Shown: one piece after another, positions 19,816 through 30,511 of the stretch
How the letters are laid out: every line of letters begins with the position of its first letter
How positions within the stretch are numbered: position 1 is the first letter of the stretch
DNA from: Cutaneotrichosporon cavernicola
Lineage: Eukaryota > Basidiomycota > Tremellomycetes > Trichosporonales > Trichosporonaceae
Assembly: GCF_030864355.1 (NCBI RefSeq)
Contig: NC_083395.1
Coordinates: 310,001 to 374,000, forward strand
Length of the DNA stretch: 64,000 nt
Direction: 5' to 3'
The notes under the pieces: model-generated
The model's database searches: none
Told to the model about the DNA's origin: nothing
The model's input: only the letters and a program-made list of their open reading frames with translations
Made by a program: the position numbers and the translations under genes

Positions 19816-21834
19816 CTATTTCCACCCTACGGCATATAACGCCGCGAGTGGGGGTACTTGGGTCTCCCAGAACGTCGTGTCGTTGGTAACGTATTCGGCG
19901 CGCGAGACGAAGCAAAGGTTTTCCGCTGGATCGCCGACGGAGGGGACGCGCCACTCGGGGCCGCGCTCGTCGAAAGCGCGCTGGAGGAGTGTGGAGGCGA
20001 GGCGGCCGTCGGCGTAGGCGTCGGGGTCGAGGAGGGGGCTGCGAGTGGACTCTGCCCCAGATGGATTTGCGCTCTCTGTGTTTTCTGCGCTCCCGCTGCT
20101 CACACTCGCCGCCGCCACCATCTCGCTGACGCCCACGAGCGTTAACCTCGCAGCCTCGCGGCCCATTCTACGCCGACACACCGCGCTGACAATATACGCC
20201 AGCACGTCGTCCAGGAACTGGTCGACTGGTCGCGCCTTGCCCAAGGTAGGGAACTGGAAGGGCGAGAAGACGAAGACAACTTGGCCAGGTTGTCCGCGCG
20301 CCGACGACAGCAGCGGCAGCTCCGACGCGGTCGGGCATGCCGCGTCGTAGAGGTGGTTGACGACCAAGCGCGCGTTGCTGCCCCGTGCGTTGGGGACAAA
20401 TCGCAGGACATTCTGCTGCTCAAAGAACCCGAGCGGCCGATAACGCACCTCGGTCACGGTGCTCATGAGCTGCGTTTGCTGTTTGGTGACATTGCGCACA
20501 ACCTCGAGGTTCGGGAGCAGTTTGGACACCAGTGCGGCTATGCTGTGGTCGAGCTCGAAGGGGATGTCGAGGACGCGTGTATGTGCGAAGAGAGGGCGGA
20601 TGGAGTCATCGACCAGGCGGTCATGCAACGCGTCCCAGCATGAGAGGGCTGGTAGGCGTCCGCCAGCACCGCGCACGTAGAAGAGGTGAGGGAGAGAGCC
20701 GGGGAGAACGACGATGTGGCGAAAGAGCGCAGCGTCTGCCCTCCCTTTGAGGCGGCGCGAGACTCCCCGGAGACGCAGGGTGCTCTCCCACGGCGCCAAG
20801 GTGACGACGCGATCAAGTATGTGCGGGTAACACATGTGATCGAGTGGTGCCTTTGCGCTGGACTCGACGCCCGTCTCAAGAGCGTAGGCGCATTCCCCCA
20901 CGGCGGCACGGTACTCTGCGCGCGAGAGGAACTTTACTGCTGCGAGGAAGTTTGAGACATCCGCCTCGTGCGTTATCGGTTGTTGAAACGCGACGATGCC
21001 CAGAGCGACACGTACGGCCAATTCTACGTCCAATGAAGAGGAAGAGAGGGGGAGACCCAGGGAGCGGCGGTCGAGTTCGGCGAGACCGACAAAAGTCACG
21101 CTCTCGGGGTCTCTACAGCCCCAAAGGGGCCAGAGGATACGCCCGACCACAGAACATAGGACGTTGTGAGCACGCACCACCCGACCTGCGGAGGAGCAGT
21201 CGGGCGTGAAGATGAAGACGAGGTGTCGTGCCGTGCCGGACGGAAAATAGAGGTACGCGTGGGATACATATTCTGCGGTCGGGTCAAACACGACATTGAA
21301 GACGTGTTTGTTCGCCCTGCCTGCAAATATAGCGCCTGGTGGAGGTCCGCACAAGTTGACCGTGTCGACCATGGTACCGACGCTGCGGTCGGAGAGAGAA
21401 TAGGACCCGTTGAAGAAGAACTTTGCACCGCGGATCATCTCGAGGCCCGACATCTCGACCTTGGCCCGCGCAAACCCCGGTCCAGTTGGGGCGCCCAGGT
21501 CCAGAATGCGCACATGTTGCAGGCGGAGTGGCCATGCGCCGTCATCCAGTGTGAGCGGCGGGGCAGGGAGGTATCCCCTTGTTGTGTCTGGAGAACGTAA
21601 CCTCTCGTCAGCGGAGAGGATGGCGTGTTCGAAGATCTCGGGGTCGAGGAGAAGACGGAGGGAGCGGCATGTTGCTCGAAAAGCGAGCTTTGTGGGCGTG
21701 CACGCAAACAGCGCAATCTTGTGCACGATCGCCGCGTGAGTCACGTACGACAGACACCGCGCCGACTCGCTAATTCCGACAGGTGTTGAGAGGATCGCGG
21801 GAGAGGATCTGGACCGCACGCGACTGGCGCTCAT
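19816..21834 (-). CDS. Two-module F-box-like protein
   Basis: One uninterrupted exon encodes 672 residues. The protein is an internal tandem duplication. Module 1 (about residues 30-325) begins HAAIVHKIALFACTPTKLAF then RATCRSLRLLLD. Module 2 (about 332-672) begins CYPHILDRVVTLAPWESTLR then LRGVSRRLKGRADAALFRH. Each module has the F-box-like opening seen in the gene at 2330, a central beta-rich part (module 1 HLVFIFTPD; module 2 QVVFVFSPF) and a closing SRAEY motif (LSRAEYRAAVG; FVSRAEYVTND). The modules have diverged widely. Antisense open frames across it are shadows. A substrate-adaptor role for SCF ligases is inferred only from the F-box-like segments. Confidence 0.75.
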   Translation of the reverse strand: MSASRVRSRSSPAILSTPVGISESARCLSYVTHAAIVHKIALFACTPTKLAFRATCRSLRLLLDPEIFEHAILSADERLRSPDTTRGYLPAPPLTLDDGAWPLRLQHVRILDLGAPTGPGFARAKVEMSGLEMIRGAKFFFNGSYSLSDRSVGTMVDTVNLCGPPPGAIFAGRANKHVFNVVFDPTAEYVSHAYLYFPSGTARHLVFIFTPDCSSAGRVVRAHNVLCSVVGRILWPLWGCRDPESVTFVGLAELDRRSLGLPLSSSSLDVELAVRVALGIVAFQQPITHEADVSNFLAAVKFLSRAEYRAAVGECAYALETGVESSAKAPLDHMCYPHILDRVVTLAPWESTLRLRGVSRRLKGRADAALFRHIVVLPGSLPHLFYVRGAGGRLPALSCWDALHDRLVDDSIRPLFAHTRVLDIPFELDHSIAALVSKLLPNLEVVRNVTKQQTQLMSTVTEVRYRPLGFFEQQNVLRFVPNARGSNARLVVNHLYDAACPTASELPLLSSARGQPGQVVFVFSPFQFPTLGKARPVDQFLDDVLAYIVSAVCRRRMGREAARLTLVGVSEMVAAASVSSGSAENTESANPSGAESTRSPLLDPDAYADGRLASTLLQRAFDERGPEWRVPSVGDPAENLCFVSRAEYVTNDTTFWETQVPPLAALYAVGWK

Positions 21835-22424
21835 GCTGACTGCTGACTGCTGACTGCTGAGTGGATGTGGGATCCAGAGGCCCCAAAGGGCAGTGTGGTC
21901 AGCACTGCCAGCTTCATGGCGGTCTGTGCGTGGCAGGTGGCCGAGATCACCAGGCGTACCTCTGCATGCCTGACAGCGCTTGGGTCTCGGGCTCAGCTAT
22001 CTCCGGCTCATTTGCAAGTTACATGCCGCATGATCAAGGCAGTGTTAATGAAGCGAGATTGAATGGAATGACTTGACGATACAGGCACCGCACTGCCCTG
22101 CTATCTGATGGCAGGCCACAGCATTCGCGTGATCCGGTGAGAGGATGGTCCAGATCTGGGGTGGTGCAATAAATAGGAAAGGTGAAAGACCAGAGCCTCA
22201 GCGAGGCACGTTGTGGAGTATTTGGAGCTTTGCATTCACTGCGGCACAGCACATGACCCGAGGTCGAGTCTAGATCTAGGTTTCGGCGCGTACGGCGCGT
22301 TATTGAAACTCGAGGCACGGACTGTTTACCCACTCGAGCCAAACACACCCAAGAACCCCAGATATCCTCCCGCGTTTTCCTCATTACTCACTCACTCTCA
22401 CTACTACTCACCATTCTGTCCGCC
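21835..22424. other. Intergenic
   Basis: Between divergent genes. A ctgactgctgactgctgactgctgag repeat lies at about 21837-21861 next to the start of the F-box-like gene. A C/T-rich leader precedes the ATG at 22425. Confidence 0.4.
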
Positions 22425-22955
22425 ATGCTCGCTGTCCGACAAGATCCTGCGGCCAACCCGAACCCCCAGCCGAACCCCCAGCCCAATCCCAACCCTCAGC
22501 CCAACCCCGCTGCGGCGCCGACGCAACAGCCAGCGCCCAACCCCGCAATCGGCCAGGCGAGCGCGGTCAGTGCCCCCGGAGCTGGTGCGCCCGCGCCCGC
22601 CTCCAGCCAGCCCGCCAACCCGAACCCGGACCCGGCCGCCAACCCGAACCCCGCCGCCAACCCGGCCGCCAGCCCCAACCCGAATCCCAACCCCGCCAGC
22701 CCATCCGCAAACACCCCCGGCACATCCACTCCAGCAATCTCAGCGGGTGGCAGCAGCACCGCAGCGCCATCGCGACCGGCTGACGCCAACAGCTCGAGCT
22801 CGAGCTCAGGTTCAGGCTCGAGCACGCGGCCCGAGCGCTCCGATAAACCAAAGTACATCCCGAACGTGACGGACGCGCAGTCGAGCGCGCCGCGGACCAA
22901 GGGGCTAGGGATGGGGATTGTCGCGCTGGCCGCGCTGTGGATTGTTGTGCAGTAG
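22425..22955 (+). CDS. Asn-Pro-repeat protein with hydrophobic C-terminus
   Basis: One exon, 176 residues. NPNPQPNPQPNP-type repeats dominate residues 10-95, followed by a Ser-rich run (NSSSSSSGSGSS), a short KPKYIPNVTDAQS segment and a C-terminal hydrophobic segment (GMGIVALAALWIVVQ). This end looks like a GPI-anchor signal, but the N-terminus (MLAVRQDPAAN) is not a signal peptide. Either an upstream exon is missing or the protein is tail-anchored. Repeat length probably varies between strains. Confidence 0.65.
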   Translation: MLAVRQDPAANPNPQPNPQPNPNPQPNPAAAPTQQPAPNPAIGQASAVSAPGAGAPAPASSQPANPNPDPAANPNPAANPAASPNPNPNPASPSANTPGTSTPAISAGGSSTAAPSRPADANSSSSSSGSGSSTRPERSDKPKYIPNVTDAQSSAPRTKGLGMGIVALAALWIVVQ

Positions 22956-23265
22956 TTGTATACGGACTTTGTACAGTACCAGATTGCTCTGTTACTGACG
23001 CGCCAGAGTGGAGTTGCGTCCTGGGTGGGCATGTGAACAGCGCTGTGATATTCAACTCCTAACCAAGATATGGCAGTGCTGTCCATCCCACGTGGCTCAA
23101 CCCACCCCACCAGCATTTGGGTCTTGACGGTGAAGAACTGAAAGTCAGGGATGGGTGCTGCTCACGATCTCGGCGTCGCCTCACGAGAAGAGCAACGGAG
23201 GATCACAGACCTGGCCGACCCATTACACGCGAAAGACTGCATAGTCCGGCAGCTATTAAAGAGTC
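22956..23265. other. Intergenic between converging genes
   Basis: Shared 3' region of the NP-repeat gene and the Cpl1/WSC-like gene. Nothing recognised. Confidence 0.4.
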
Positions 23266-24256
23266 CTAGTGAGCGTTGGGCACGCACTTGCCAGCATTAC
23301 AAGTCGCCTTCTCTCCGCAATCCACCCCCTGTGTCGAGTTACCGCCGTAGACGCCAAGCGCGCATCCGCCGCATTGGTTCCCATCGCTCTCGACATCGAC
23401 ACACTCGTATCCAAAGCTCTCGTCCTCGTGGATCTGGCACGGCGTCCTTCCCTCCGGGCACCACGGGGCTGGCAGACCATTTGGCGCCCCACGCCGCCGG
23501 CTCGCAGACCGCTTAGAAGGAGGAGGCGCGTTGCCATAAAGGAAATAAGCGCTGCCGTGGCACTTGATCGGGTCGTACTCCTCTACAATGGGGGGCGCCT
23601 CGGGGTCGAAGCAGTATGCGCTCCACCGCGTGCGGCGCGGCTCGCCGTACTTGAACACCATGACTTGGTCGGCTGGGCGACATGCCTCAAAGGCCGAGGA
23701 CATGCGCGAGCTCGAGCCAATCGTCACTGCGTTGCGGGTGTCGACAGTGTTGGCGCATCCGAGGAAGCCAAACTCAGTGATCATGTAGCTCTCGTAGTTT
23801 GAGCCACACTCGCCCTCATTACCCGTCACATAGGGCTGGAAAGAGAAATCGAAGATGCCGAGCGCGTTCGGCGTGCTTCCGCACTTGCAGACGCGCGAGT
23901 TACGGGACCAGTACGCCATGTCACTGATGCGGGCACAGTTGGCCTGGGGTTAGCCGCGAAAGAGGCTAGCAGGCGATAGTGAGGTTGAGCCACCAGGTAA
24001 GGAGGGTCTGGCCCATGAAGCCCAACAATGGCTCAACAATCCGAGCACCATGCTCAACACTCACGACACATGACCCAGCGTCCGGCGCACTGGCGGTGAA
24101 GATCGACGTCCATGTACTGGTCCGCTTGATGCATCCCGTGAACGCGTGCGGCGAGATGATGGGCCGAGAGAACGGCCACCAGAGGAAGAAAGCGTTGGCG
24201 TCTTGCGCTGCAAGGAGCGCCGCGCCGGCGGCGAGGGCGACTTGGGAGTAGAGCAT
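23266..24256 (-). CDS. Secreted Cys-rich protein with WSC-like start and Cpl1-like end
   Basis: Exons 24256-24065 and 23943-23266, intron 121 nt (GTGAGT...CTAACCCCAG), 289 residues. Signal peptide MLYSQVALAAGAALLAAQ. Residues about 25-95 (FTGCIKRTSTWTS, SCVANCARISDMAYW, CKCG) have WSC-like Cys spacing across the splice. The C-terminal 65 residues (WCPEGRTPCQ, GYECVDVESDGNQCGGCALG, GVDCGEKATCNAGKCV) match the Cys pattern of the Cryptococcus Cpl1 family of secreted proteins. Between the two is an SKRSASRRRGAP basic linker, a possible protease site. Family members are secreted and linked to capsule or host interaction; the role here is inferred. Confidence 0.85.
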
Positions 24257-25244
24257 GCCGCGAGTAACGAGCAGGTGCTGGTAAGGAGCGAGCGAGAGAA
24301 CAAAAGTACGAGCAAAGAACGTGTGATGGGCGCCACACGCTTTGGGCAGCTGTGTTATATCTCTAGTCTCGGATCAGGATGCGTAGTCTGATGCTTCTGT
24401 CGGCGAACATGAGTTCATGACGGGCGGCCACAGGCATCTTCGCTAGCCACCACCTCTTCTGGTCAGTCTTCAGCACTTGTTCCCGATCCCCTGGCGGCAA
24501 GTCATTCCCCCACCATCCGCAAGTAATGATCTTGGTCTGCTTTTGCAGAGCAGACGCGTGCCGCGCGTCTTGCCCACCACCCCTGCTCTTCCCGGTTACG
24601 AGATGGCCCGACATTCCAGGCGGGGGGGGCTTGAAACATTATCCGCAGGTACGGGATCAGGATCCGCGTTCGCCTTCGTTGGCGCTGTACCGCATGCCGA
24701 AAGTACGCACTACCCGCCATCACAGTGCCCGAAAACCAAACGCGTTTCACCTTGCGGATCTACCCCAAAGAGTTGTAATGTTGCACGTGATCGCACATAC
24801 CCAAAATCCGGCTTGACGCTGGAATCCAACGCTACATTAGCGCGTCGAGATGGCAGGAGCCGCGCAACCACAAGCAGACATGCTTATGAGAGGTTGAGGG
24901 GTGCCAAGAGGCGATTCCAAATCGGTGGATCCCGTAACGGGATCGCGCGCGATAACGTGGAGCGGAGCGGAGAGCGATCCAGCACCTGTCCGCCACCATC
25001 TCAAGCTCCGTATCGATCGGGCTGGTCATCCATGTGTCTTGATATGTCATGATCTGTCTTGGCGAACGTCACTCAGGCTGGGCAGGCGCCCGCCTCACAG
25101 CCATGTTTACATGCTTCTTCTGTCTACAACTCTACTTGTTGCGATCTTGCGCAATGATAGCACATTTTCTGGTTGACCATGCACCCATCTGCCCTCTTGG
25201 CATCACTCGATGACTCTGAAGGCATACGCCCGTCATTGTCCTTC
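24257..25244. other. Intergenic, 1 kb
   Basis: No supported gene. An 8-G run lies near 24631. Confidence 0.4.
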
Positions 25245-26841
25245 TCACCGCCTGTTCTCGTCAGCCTCAACAGCACGCATCGTCTTCCTGTTGTCAGTGA
25301 AGCTTGAGGCTGCCACTCACTTCTTTCCCTTATCAGGTTTGGCCTCGTTTCCGAGGGTCTTCCCGTTGGCTTTCGCATGAGCCGTAGCCGCCACAGACGA
25401 GGCTGGCTCTGCCTTCCGGTAGAGGGTCCCACTACTTGAGCAGTCCGTGGTCGGGCTTCTCTGCTTCGTGCGGGGCTTAACCTCGGCCTTGTGCATTTCG
25501 GCAACAGCAGGAGGCTTGGTTGGTGTAAGGCTGGAGGGGAAACCTAATCTGCGCCGGAACTGAGGGTCTACAGCGTTAGGGGACTTGACAGACAGTGCCG
25601 CAGCGTACGCCGGGCGAACATCGCGCTGAAGAGGGTCCAGGGAAACGGTTGGCGCTTTGGACTCGTTCACGCTCACAGACGCAGCGGTTTGGTTAACATT
25701 CGATGAGTAGCTGGGAACGCTGTTTAGGGTGGAGCCTGATCTGTCCGTACCGGGCGAGGGCGAGTTGGTCGTGTTGGATCTATCAGGGCTGGCGACGACG
25801 CCGTCCGAAGGGATCGGCACTTGGGTGCCATTGCTTGACTTGGCGACGGCGACCTGCGCGGGGGGATAGATTGCCTTGGTCGTACCCACCCCATCCGTAG
25901 GCTTGGCAGTCTTACTGAAGTTCGTCACGGCTCCCGCGACCGTCGCCACTGACAGTGGCTTTGTCGGTAGCTGAACTAAGACCTCCTCTTGATTTGGCGT
26001 CGGAGCCGAAACACGACTCACGCCCTAGGATCAGCGCCAATCTCACACCCACCTACGTCACTGGCATCCGCACGGACTGGCGCCGCCGGTGGACGCGTGT
26101 TGGGTGGCGAGAGGAAATATGGCGAGATTCCAGTACAGGCGGCAGGCTTCGCACCATCTGGGATGGCGGTCTTGATGACGTTGTCGGGGAAACGCTGCAG
26201 GCCTGCTTGGTCATACGCTTTCGTAACGCTGGCGATATGCGGATCGCGTCCTCCTGCGGCGGTGCGAGGGAGAGCTCGGCCTTCAGGTTGTCGATAGTGC
26301 GCATGGCGTCGGCAAGCTGGGTCTTGATATCCTTGATGGTGTCGGCAGAGTGGGAGAGCTTGGCAAGCTCCGCCTTGAGAACGTCGTTGTTGCGTACGAG
26401 GCTGTTGAAGGCCTCGAGATCTGCCTTGCGGTCGCTCTCGAGCTTCACGATCCGGGATTTGAGAGTGGCCACGTCCTCTTGTGCCTTGTCGGCGACGGCG
26501 TGCCATCTCTGCGCTTCGTCCTCCCACGACATCCCGTCGGCGTAACCAGCGCTAACCAGTCCGCCACCGAGTTGAACGTCAGCCTTGGCAGCGGCACGGC
26601 GGCACGCGTAAGCGTTAGCGACAATGTCGTTCACATTGGCTTGAAGCTTCTCGAGCTGGACAACGGGGTCAAAGTTCGACCGGGCCACCTGCGGGATTAG
26701 GGAAGGAAGGTCAGGTGGTGGAAGGAAGGAAAAGAATGTGGGTGGGCCTGCGGGCGTGAGGGGAGGAGAAGGAGGACGAGGAGCCCTGCGAGTGGGAAGA
26801 ACGCGGCGACCGCGACCGCGACCACGACCGCGACCACCCAT
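25245..26841 (-). CDS. RG-repeat N-terminus, coiled-coil protein of unknown function
   Basis: Exons 26841-26062, 26024-25321 and 25287-25245; introns of 37 nt (GTGACG...CCTAG) and 33 nt (GTGAGT...CTGACAACAG); 508 residues. It starts MGGRGRGRGRGRRVLPTRR, an RG-rich tail typical of RNA-binding proteins. A long coiled coil follows at about residues 70-205 (DVATLKSRIVKLESDRKADL, DTIKDIKTQLADAMRTIDNL), then a Ser/Thr/Pro-rich disordered C-terminus ending KKKTMRAVEADENRR. A second frame covering 26018-26527 looks partly protein-like, but the splice at 26061 keeps the main frame. RNA binding is suggested by the RG tail only. Confidence 0.75.
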
Positions 26842-27655
26842 GATGCAAGAATGATGGGATAAGAGAGATGAGAATAAAGTGTCAAAATGAGAATAAGTTT
26901 GTTGCGGTTTTAAATTGTGACGGTGAAAGGAAGGTTGTGTGACGATTCGCACTCATACACACAAATCCACATGACGGTGAGCCACTTGAACAATGAACCC
27001 CACAGCCTCGACATGCTGGGTACATGACACGTGTACACGGTGGGTTGCAAGTCGGCTTGCTGTCTGAGATCTGAGATTTGTAGGGCGCTGGGTCCATAGG
27101 CGTCGAGGAGTGAGTAGAAGACAGCTCAGTGGATGGATGTGGAGCAAAGTCCATGTTTGGTCACAACCAGATCCTGGGGTCCATCCCCCGCTCGCTCAGT
27201 TCCGTCAGGTGACAGGGTACGACAAGTCCATTGCTCAGATTATACAACGGTGGCAGCATCGTGCCAGAATGGGACCCACCTCGAGTGGAGTTGGCGGGGA
27301 CATGTCGTGGGCCGTGTGAGCGAAATGGTTGAGTCGACAAGCCCCGAACAGAGGTCAGGGGAGCCGTTAACGGTGCGACTGATGCGCGCTACTCAAGACG
27401 CGCAGACCACTCGGCTTGTCGTCCCGCCCATGCCGCACGTTCCGGTGAGCGTCCAGAAGACGCGGAACGAGACTGCCGACTTAAGGACGCATACATCAGT
27501 ATCAAGTGACGCGCAGAACCCGACGATCGCGGCCGTGCACACACGCGTGCATCTGTTTGAATGGTTAACTGCTAGACTGCCTATCTCTCTTCGCTTCTAT
27601 TGTAGTGTATGTTGTTTCGGTATCCTGCAGTCAGCTCCGACACACTCTAGACGCA
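26842..27655. other. Intergenic, nothing recognised
   Basis: 5' flank of the RG-tailed gene and 3' flank of the Gag-like gene. No supported coding frame. Confidence 0.4.
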
Positions 27656-28382
27656 CTACTTGTCCTGGCCGTAGCGGTTCTCCTGCTCGTTGAGGTGGGC
27701 CGGGCGGAGCTTCTCGTCAATCTTGATGACCTGGGGTTAGTTGATACTCAGGAGGGAACGTGTCTCGGCTCAGCTTGGCGGCGGGTGGGCTCAGCCGTGC
27801 AATCAGAGACGAGCTCAGGAGCCATCCCCAGACGGGCCCCACTGCCCAACCCCACTGCCCAGCCCCACTGCCCAGCCCCGCTCCGCGACTCACCTCGTCG
27901 GCGAGCTTGTCAAACGCCATCTTCCACTCCCAGTTGGTCGTCATCAGTGCGTCCTTGACATCGTCCTTGAGGCCGCGGTAGAACCACTTGTTCTTTGACG
28001 CGGGGTCCTTCTCAAACTTTTCCTCGCACTGCTCGGCATACTTGACGAAGCGGTCGCGGTAAGACCGTGCACTGCCATGCTGCTTGAGCTTCTTGAGCTG
28101 CGAGAACGCCGTCTCCTTTGGGTCCGGGTTGCCGAAACGAGCCTGCAGGTCCTCGACAAACTTGTCAAAGGTGCCCCCCGACGCGTCGGGGTGTGCCATC
28201 GCCCACTTGAGTGCCGTGCCGCGGAGGTGGCCGGTCGCGAAGATGACCTTGGCGCTGTCGGAGGAGAAGGTGCTCGGCTCGCGTTCGAAGCACTCGTCGA
28301 GGGAGGCGAGGAAGGTGCCGAGGTCAGAGCGCCGGCCCGAGAAGGCCTCGGGAAGGGCGAACTCGTCGTCGGAGGCAGACAT
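27656..28382 (-). CDS. Stand-alone retrotransposon Gag-like protein with an intron
   Basis: Exons 28382-27894 and 27730-27656, intron 163 nt (GTGAGT...CTAACCCCAG), 187 residues. The whole protein is a Ty3/gypsy-type Gag domain: LGTFLASLDECFEREPSTF, the central LRGTALKWAMAHPD, FVEDLQARFGNPDPKE, RSYRDRFVKYAEQCE, and, after the splice, VIKIDEKLRPAHLNEQENR, which aligns with the end of the Gag family. There is no zinc knuckle, protease, reverse transcriptase, integrase or LTR nearby. A spliced, complete Gag-only gene suggests a domesticated host gene rather than a live element. It begins 246 bp from tRNA-Ile, a preferred neighbourhood of Ty3-like elements. Confidence 0.85.
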
Positions 28383-28627
28383 GGTGTGTGTATATGTAGA
28401 GCGAGAAGAGAAGTTAGGCTAAGAGGGAGAGGGGACAAACAGTGGTTGGTGTTATACAATCAGCAAGGACACAGGCAAGGAACGACTCAGCTCGTGAGTG
28501 GGCGAAGGCGTTCGCGTTGGTCACATGAGCACCAATCTGACGTCACCCGGAGATCCCTCCAGTGTCCGGCCCATTAGTGACAGCAGAATCAGGCACGGTC
28601 CGACAAACCAAAAAGTTATCAATTCAA

Positions 28628-28718
28628 GGCCGCATAGCTCAGCTGGTTAGAGCATTGTACTAATACGAAGTTCGTATCAGTGATGCAAAGGTCGGCAGTT
28701 CGATCCTGTCTGTGGTCA
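28628..28718 (+). tRNA. tRNA-Ile(AAU) with 17-nt intron
   Basis: Acceptor GGCCGCA/TGTGGTC, D arm GCTCAGCTGGTTAGAGC, anticodon stem TTGTA/TGCAA with loop CTAATA-A split by a 17-nt intron, T arm GGCAG-TTCGATC-CTGTC, discriminator A. Mature length 74 nt. Confidence 0.93.
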
Positions 28719-28851
28719 CAACCTTTTGAAGCTTCCCAATGATATCAACATTCATGCACCACGCTGAGCCGGCATAACGCAAGGCCATGTGGAAACAAAT
28801 GAAACACAGACCTGATATGAGGGTACACTACTTTTGCATGCACTTCTATAG

Positions 28852-30384
28852 CTATTTAGCACCGCCAGAGTGCTCCCCCGGGTTGTTCTGCGTCGTGCAC
28901 TGGACATCGAGGGCGCTATTGTCCATGTTGAAGCAGAACGCCTGCTTGGCCCCAGCGGGCGAGGTCACGCTGATGTTCTCGGCGCGAATGCCGTAGCACA
29001 CGTCAGGCGACGAGCACTGGAAATAGGCCATCTGCGGGGCATACTTTGTGCTCGCCTGTCCCGCAAAGTTCTTAAACGTTACGTCCGAGATGGTCAACTT
29101 GGATGGGAACTCGGTGCACAGTGTCGCGTTCTTCTGCCCGTAGCATTGGGTGATCGTCATCGCGTAGTCGACGTTGGTCAGCTGCCAGTCGGTGAACGTA
29201 ATGTTGTTGACGCGACCCTCGCCGCCGCCGCCCTGCAAGTCGACGCTCATCGAGGCTGCGCTGCCAGGCCAGACCTTGATGCGCGCTCCGTCCGACGCGT
29301 TATTCATCGAGATGTTGGCGACGTAGACATGCTCGACAATGTCGAACGTGCCAGCGTACTGGCCCAGCGAGCCAACCGACATGCCGTGGGAGCCGTTGCA
29401 CCACATCGACTGGACGAGGATGTGTGTCGAGTTTGGCTTGAAGCTCACACAATCTGCGGTCAGAATGACTCTGGCTGATACATGTACTCACCGTCGCCAT
29501 TGTCAACGTGTCCATTCTGGATCGTAATGTCGGTCGAGCGGTACGTGTCCCACCCGTCCGTGTTCTTGGCCTCATGCTCGCTCTTGCTGCGCCCAGTAAT
29601 GTCGATGCCGTCAAACACGACGTTGCTCGAGTTGGCGACAAACGAGTAGTACTGCGGCGAGTACCGCCACTTGAGGTCGGCGATGATGCTGTTCTTGAGC
29701 CCGTCGACGCCCATCAGAACAGGGCGCATGATCAGCTTGTCCTTGGCGAACAGGTCGTACCACGCCTGTCCGTTGCCGTCGAGCGTGCCGCCTGGAGTTT
29801 AGCTTGCTGGAGAAAAAAGAAAAAAAGGCAGCTCACCGCCGTAGATGAACACGTCATCACCACCGAGTTTGAAGAAGGTGGTCACGTTCTGGAAAACGAA
29901 GCTGAAGCCGGCCTTCTGCCAGTAGTCGGTGTCGTTGGTGAACCTGATTGTACCTTGAATGTCTGTCGTCAGTTTGGGTGGCCCTGTCACAGCTTAACCT
30001 ACCGAGGTCGATCGACTGGAGGAAGGTAAGATCCAAAGCCGTGCCAATGGTGTACGTCGAGTCCTTCTCGAAGACGACACGCCCGCCATTGTTACAACTC
30101 TGCATGGCGGCGAGGATGGCCTCCGAGTCGTCCCCGCCCGACACGGGCACGACGCAGTCACGCGTCCGCACAGCGGGGGACGGGAAGGGTACGCGCGGCT
30201 GCATCGGGCTTGGCGTGATGGTGGGACGCGTCGAGCCGCCCTGGCAGTGTGGGTTGCCCTTGCCGTTGCAGCCATTGCCACCGTTACCGTTGTGCTGCCC
30301 ATTATCGGGCTTGCCGTTGCCGTTTCCGGGGGCCGGGAGGGCCGCAGCGAGGGCGAGAAAGGGCGCAAGTGAGAATAACCTCAT
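28852..30384 (-). CDS. Secreted polygalacturonase, glycoside hydrolase family 28
   Basis: Exons 30384-30003, 29962-29837, 29791-29492 and 29453-28852, introns 38-45 nt, 469 residues. Signal peptide [19 protein letters not shown], then a Gly/Asn-rich NGNGG linker (residues 20-50) before the beta-helix. All four GH28 signatures are present: NTD at 246-248, DD at 269-270 (NGDDC, assembled across the last splice), GSHG at 290-293 and RIK at 327-329. Pectin-type motifs LDIQGTIRF and [14 protein letters not shown] also fit. It should hydrolyse homogalacturonan outside the cell, acting by inversion; whether endo or exo is not certain. The longer upstream in-frame ATG (30408) would bury the signal peptide. 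Confidence 0.96.
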
Positions 30385-30426
30385 GGCTGTCGTTTGTGTG
30401 GGACTCACTCACGCCGTCGTCTGTCC

Positions 30427-30432
30427 TTATAT
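30427..30432 (-). promoter_or_regulatory. TATA-like element
   Basis: ATATAA on the minus strand, 43-48 nt before the polygalacturonase start codon. Confidence 0.4.
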
Positions 30433-30465
30433 CGGCGCCACTCCGAGGGCGCTGTGGGTGTGGGT

Positions 30466-30511
30466 ACTGCTGCTGTGACGTCCGTGTGGGTCACTGCTGC
30501 TATGACGTCCG
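30466..30511 (-). promoter_or_regulatory. Paired 19-bp repeats with TGACGTC cores
   Basis: actgctgctgtgacgtccg (30466-30484) and actgctgctatgacgtccg (30493-30511) are spaced 27 nt start to start, 82-127 nt upstream of the polygalacturonase ATG. TGACGTC is the core recognised by fungal ATF/CREB-type bZIP factors. Function is inferred. Confidence 0.5.

Noticed and set aside
22496..23116. 206-codon minus-strand open frame
   Set aside because: Shadow of the NP-repeat gene; composition explained by the repeat.
26018..26527. Second frame over the RG-tailed gene, suggesting a frameshift
   Set aside because: A 37-nt intron (26025-26061) joins the main frame directly to the next exon, so no frameshift is needed.
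27100..28900. Full-length LTR retrotransposon around the Gag gene
   Set aside because: No LTRs, primer-binding site, protease, reverse transcriptase or integrase sequence found on either side.
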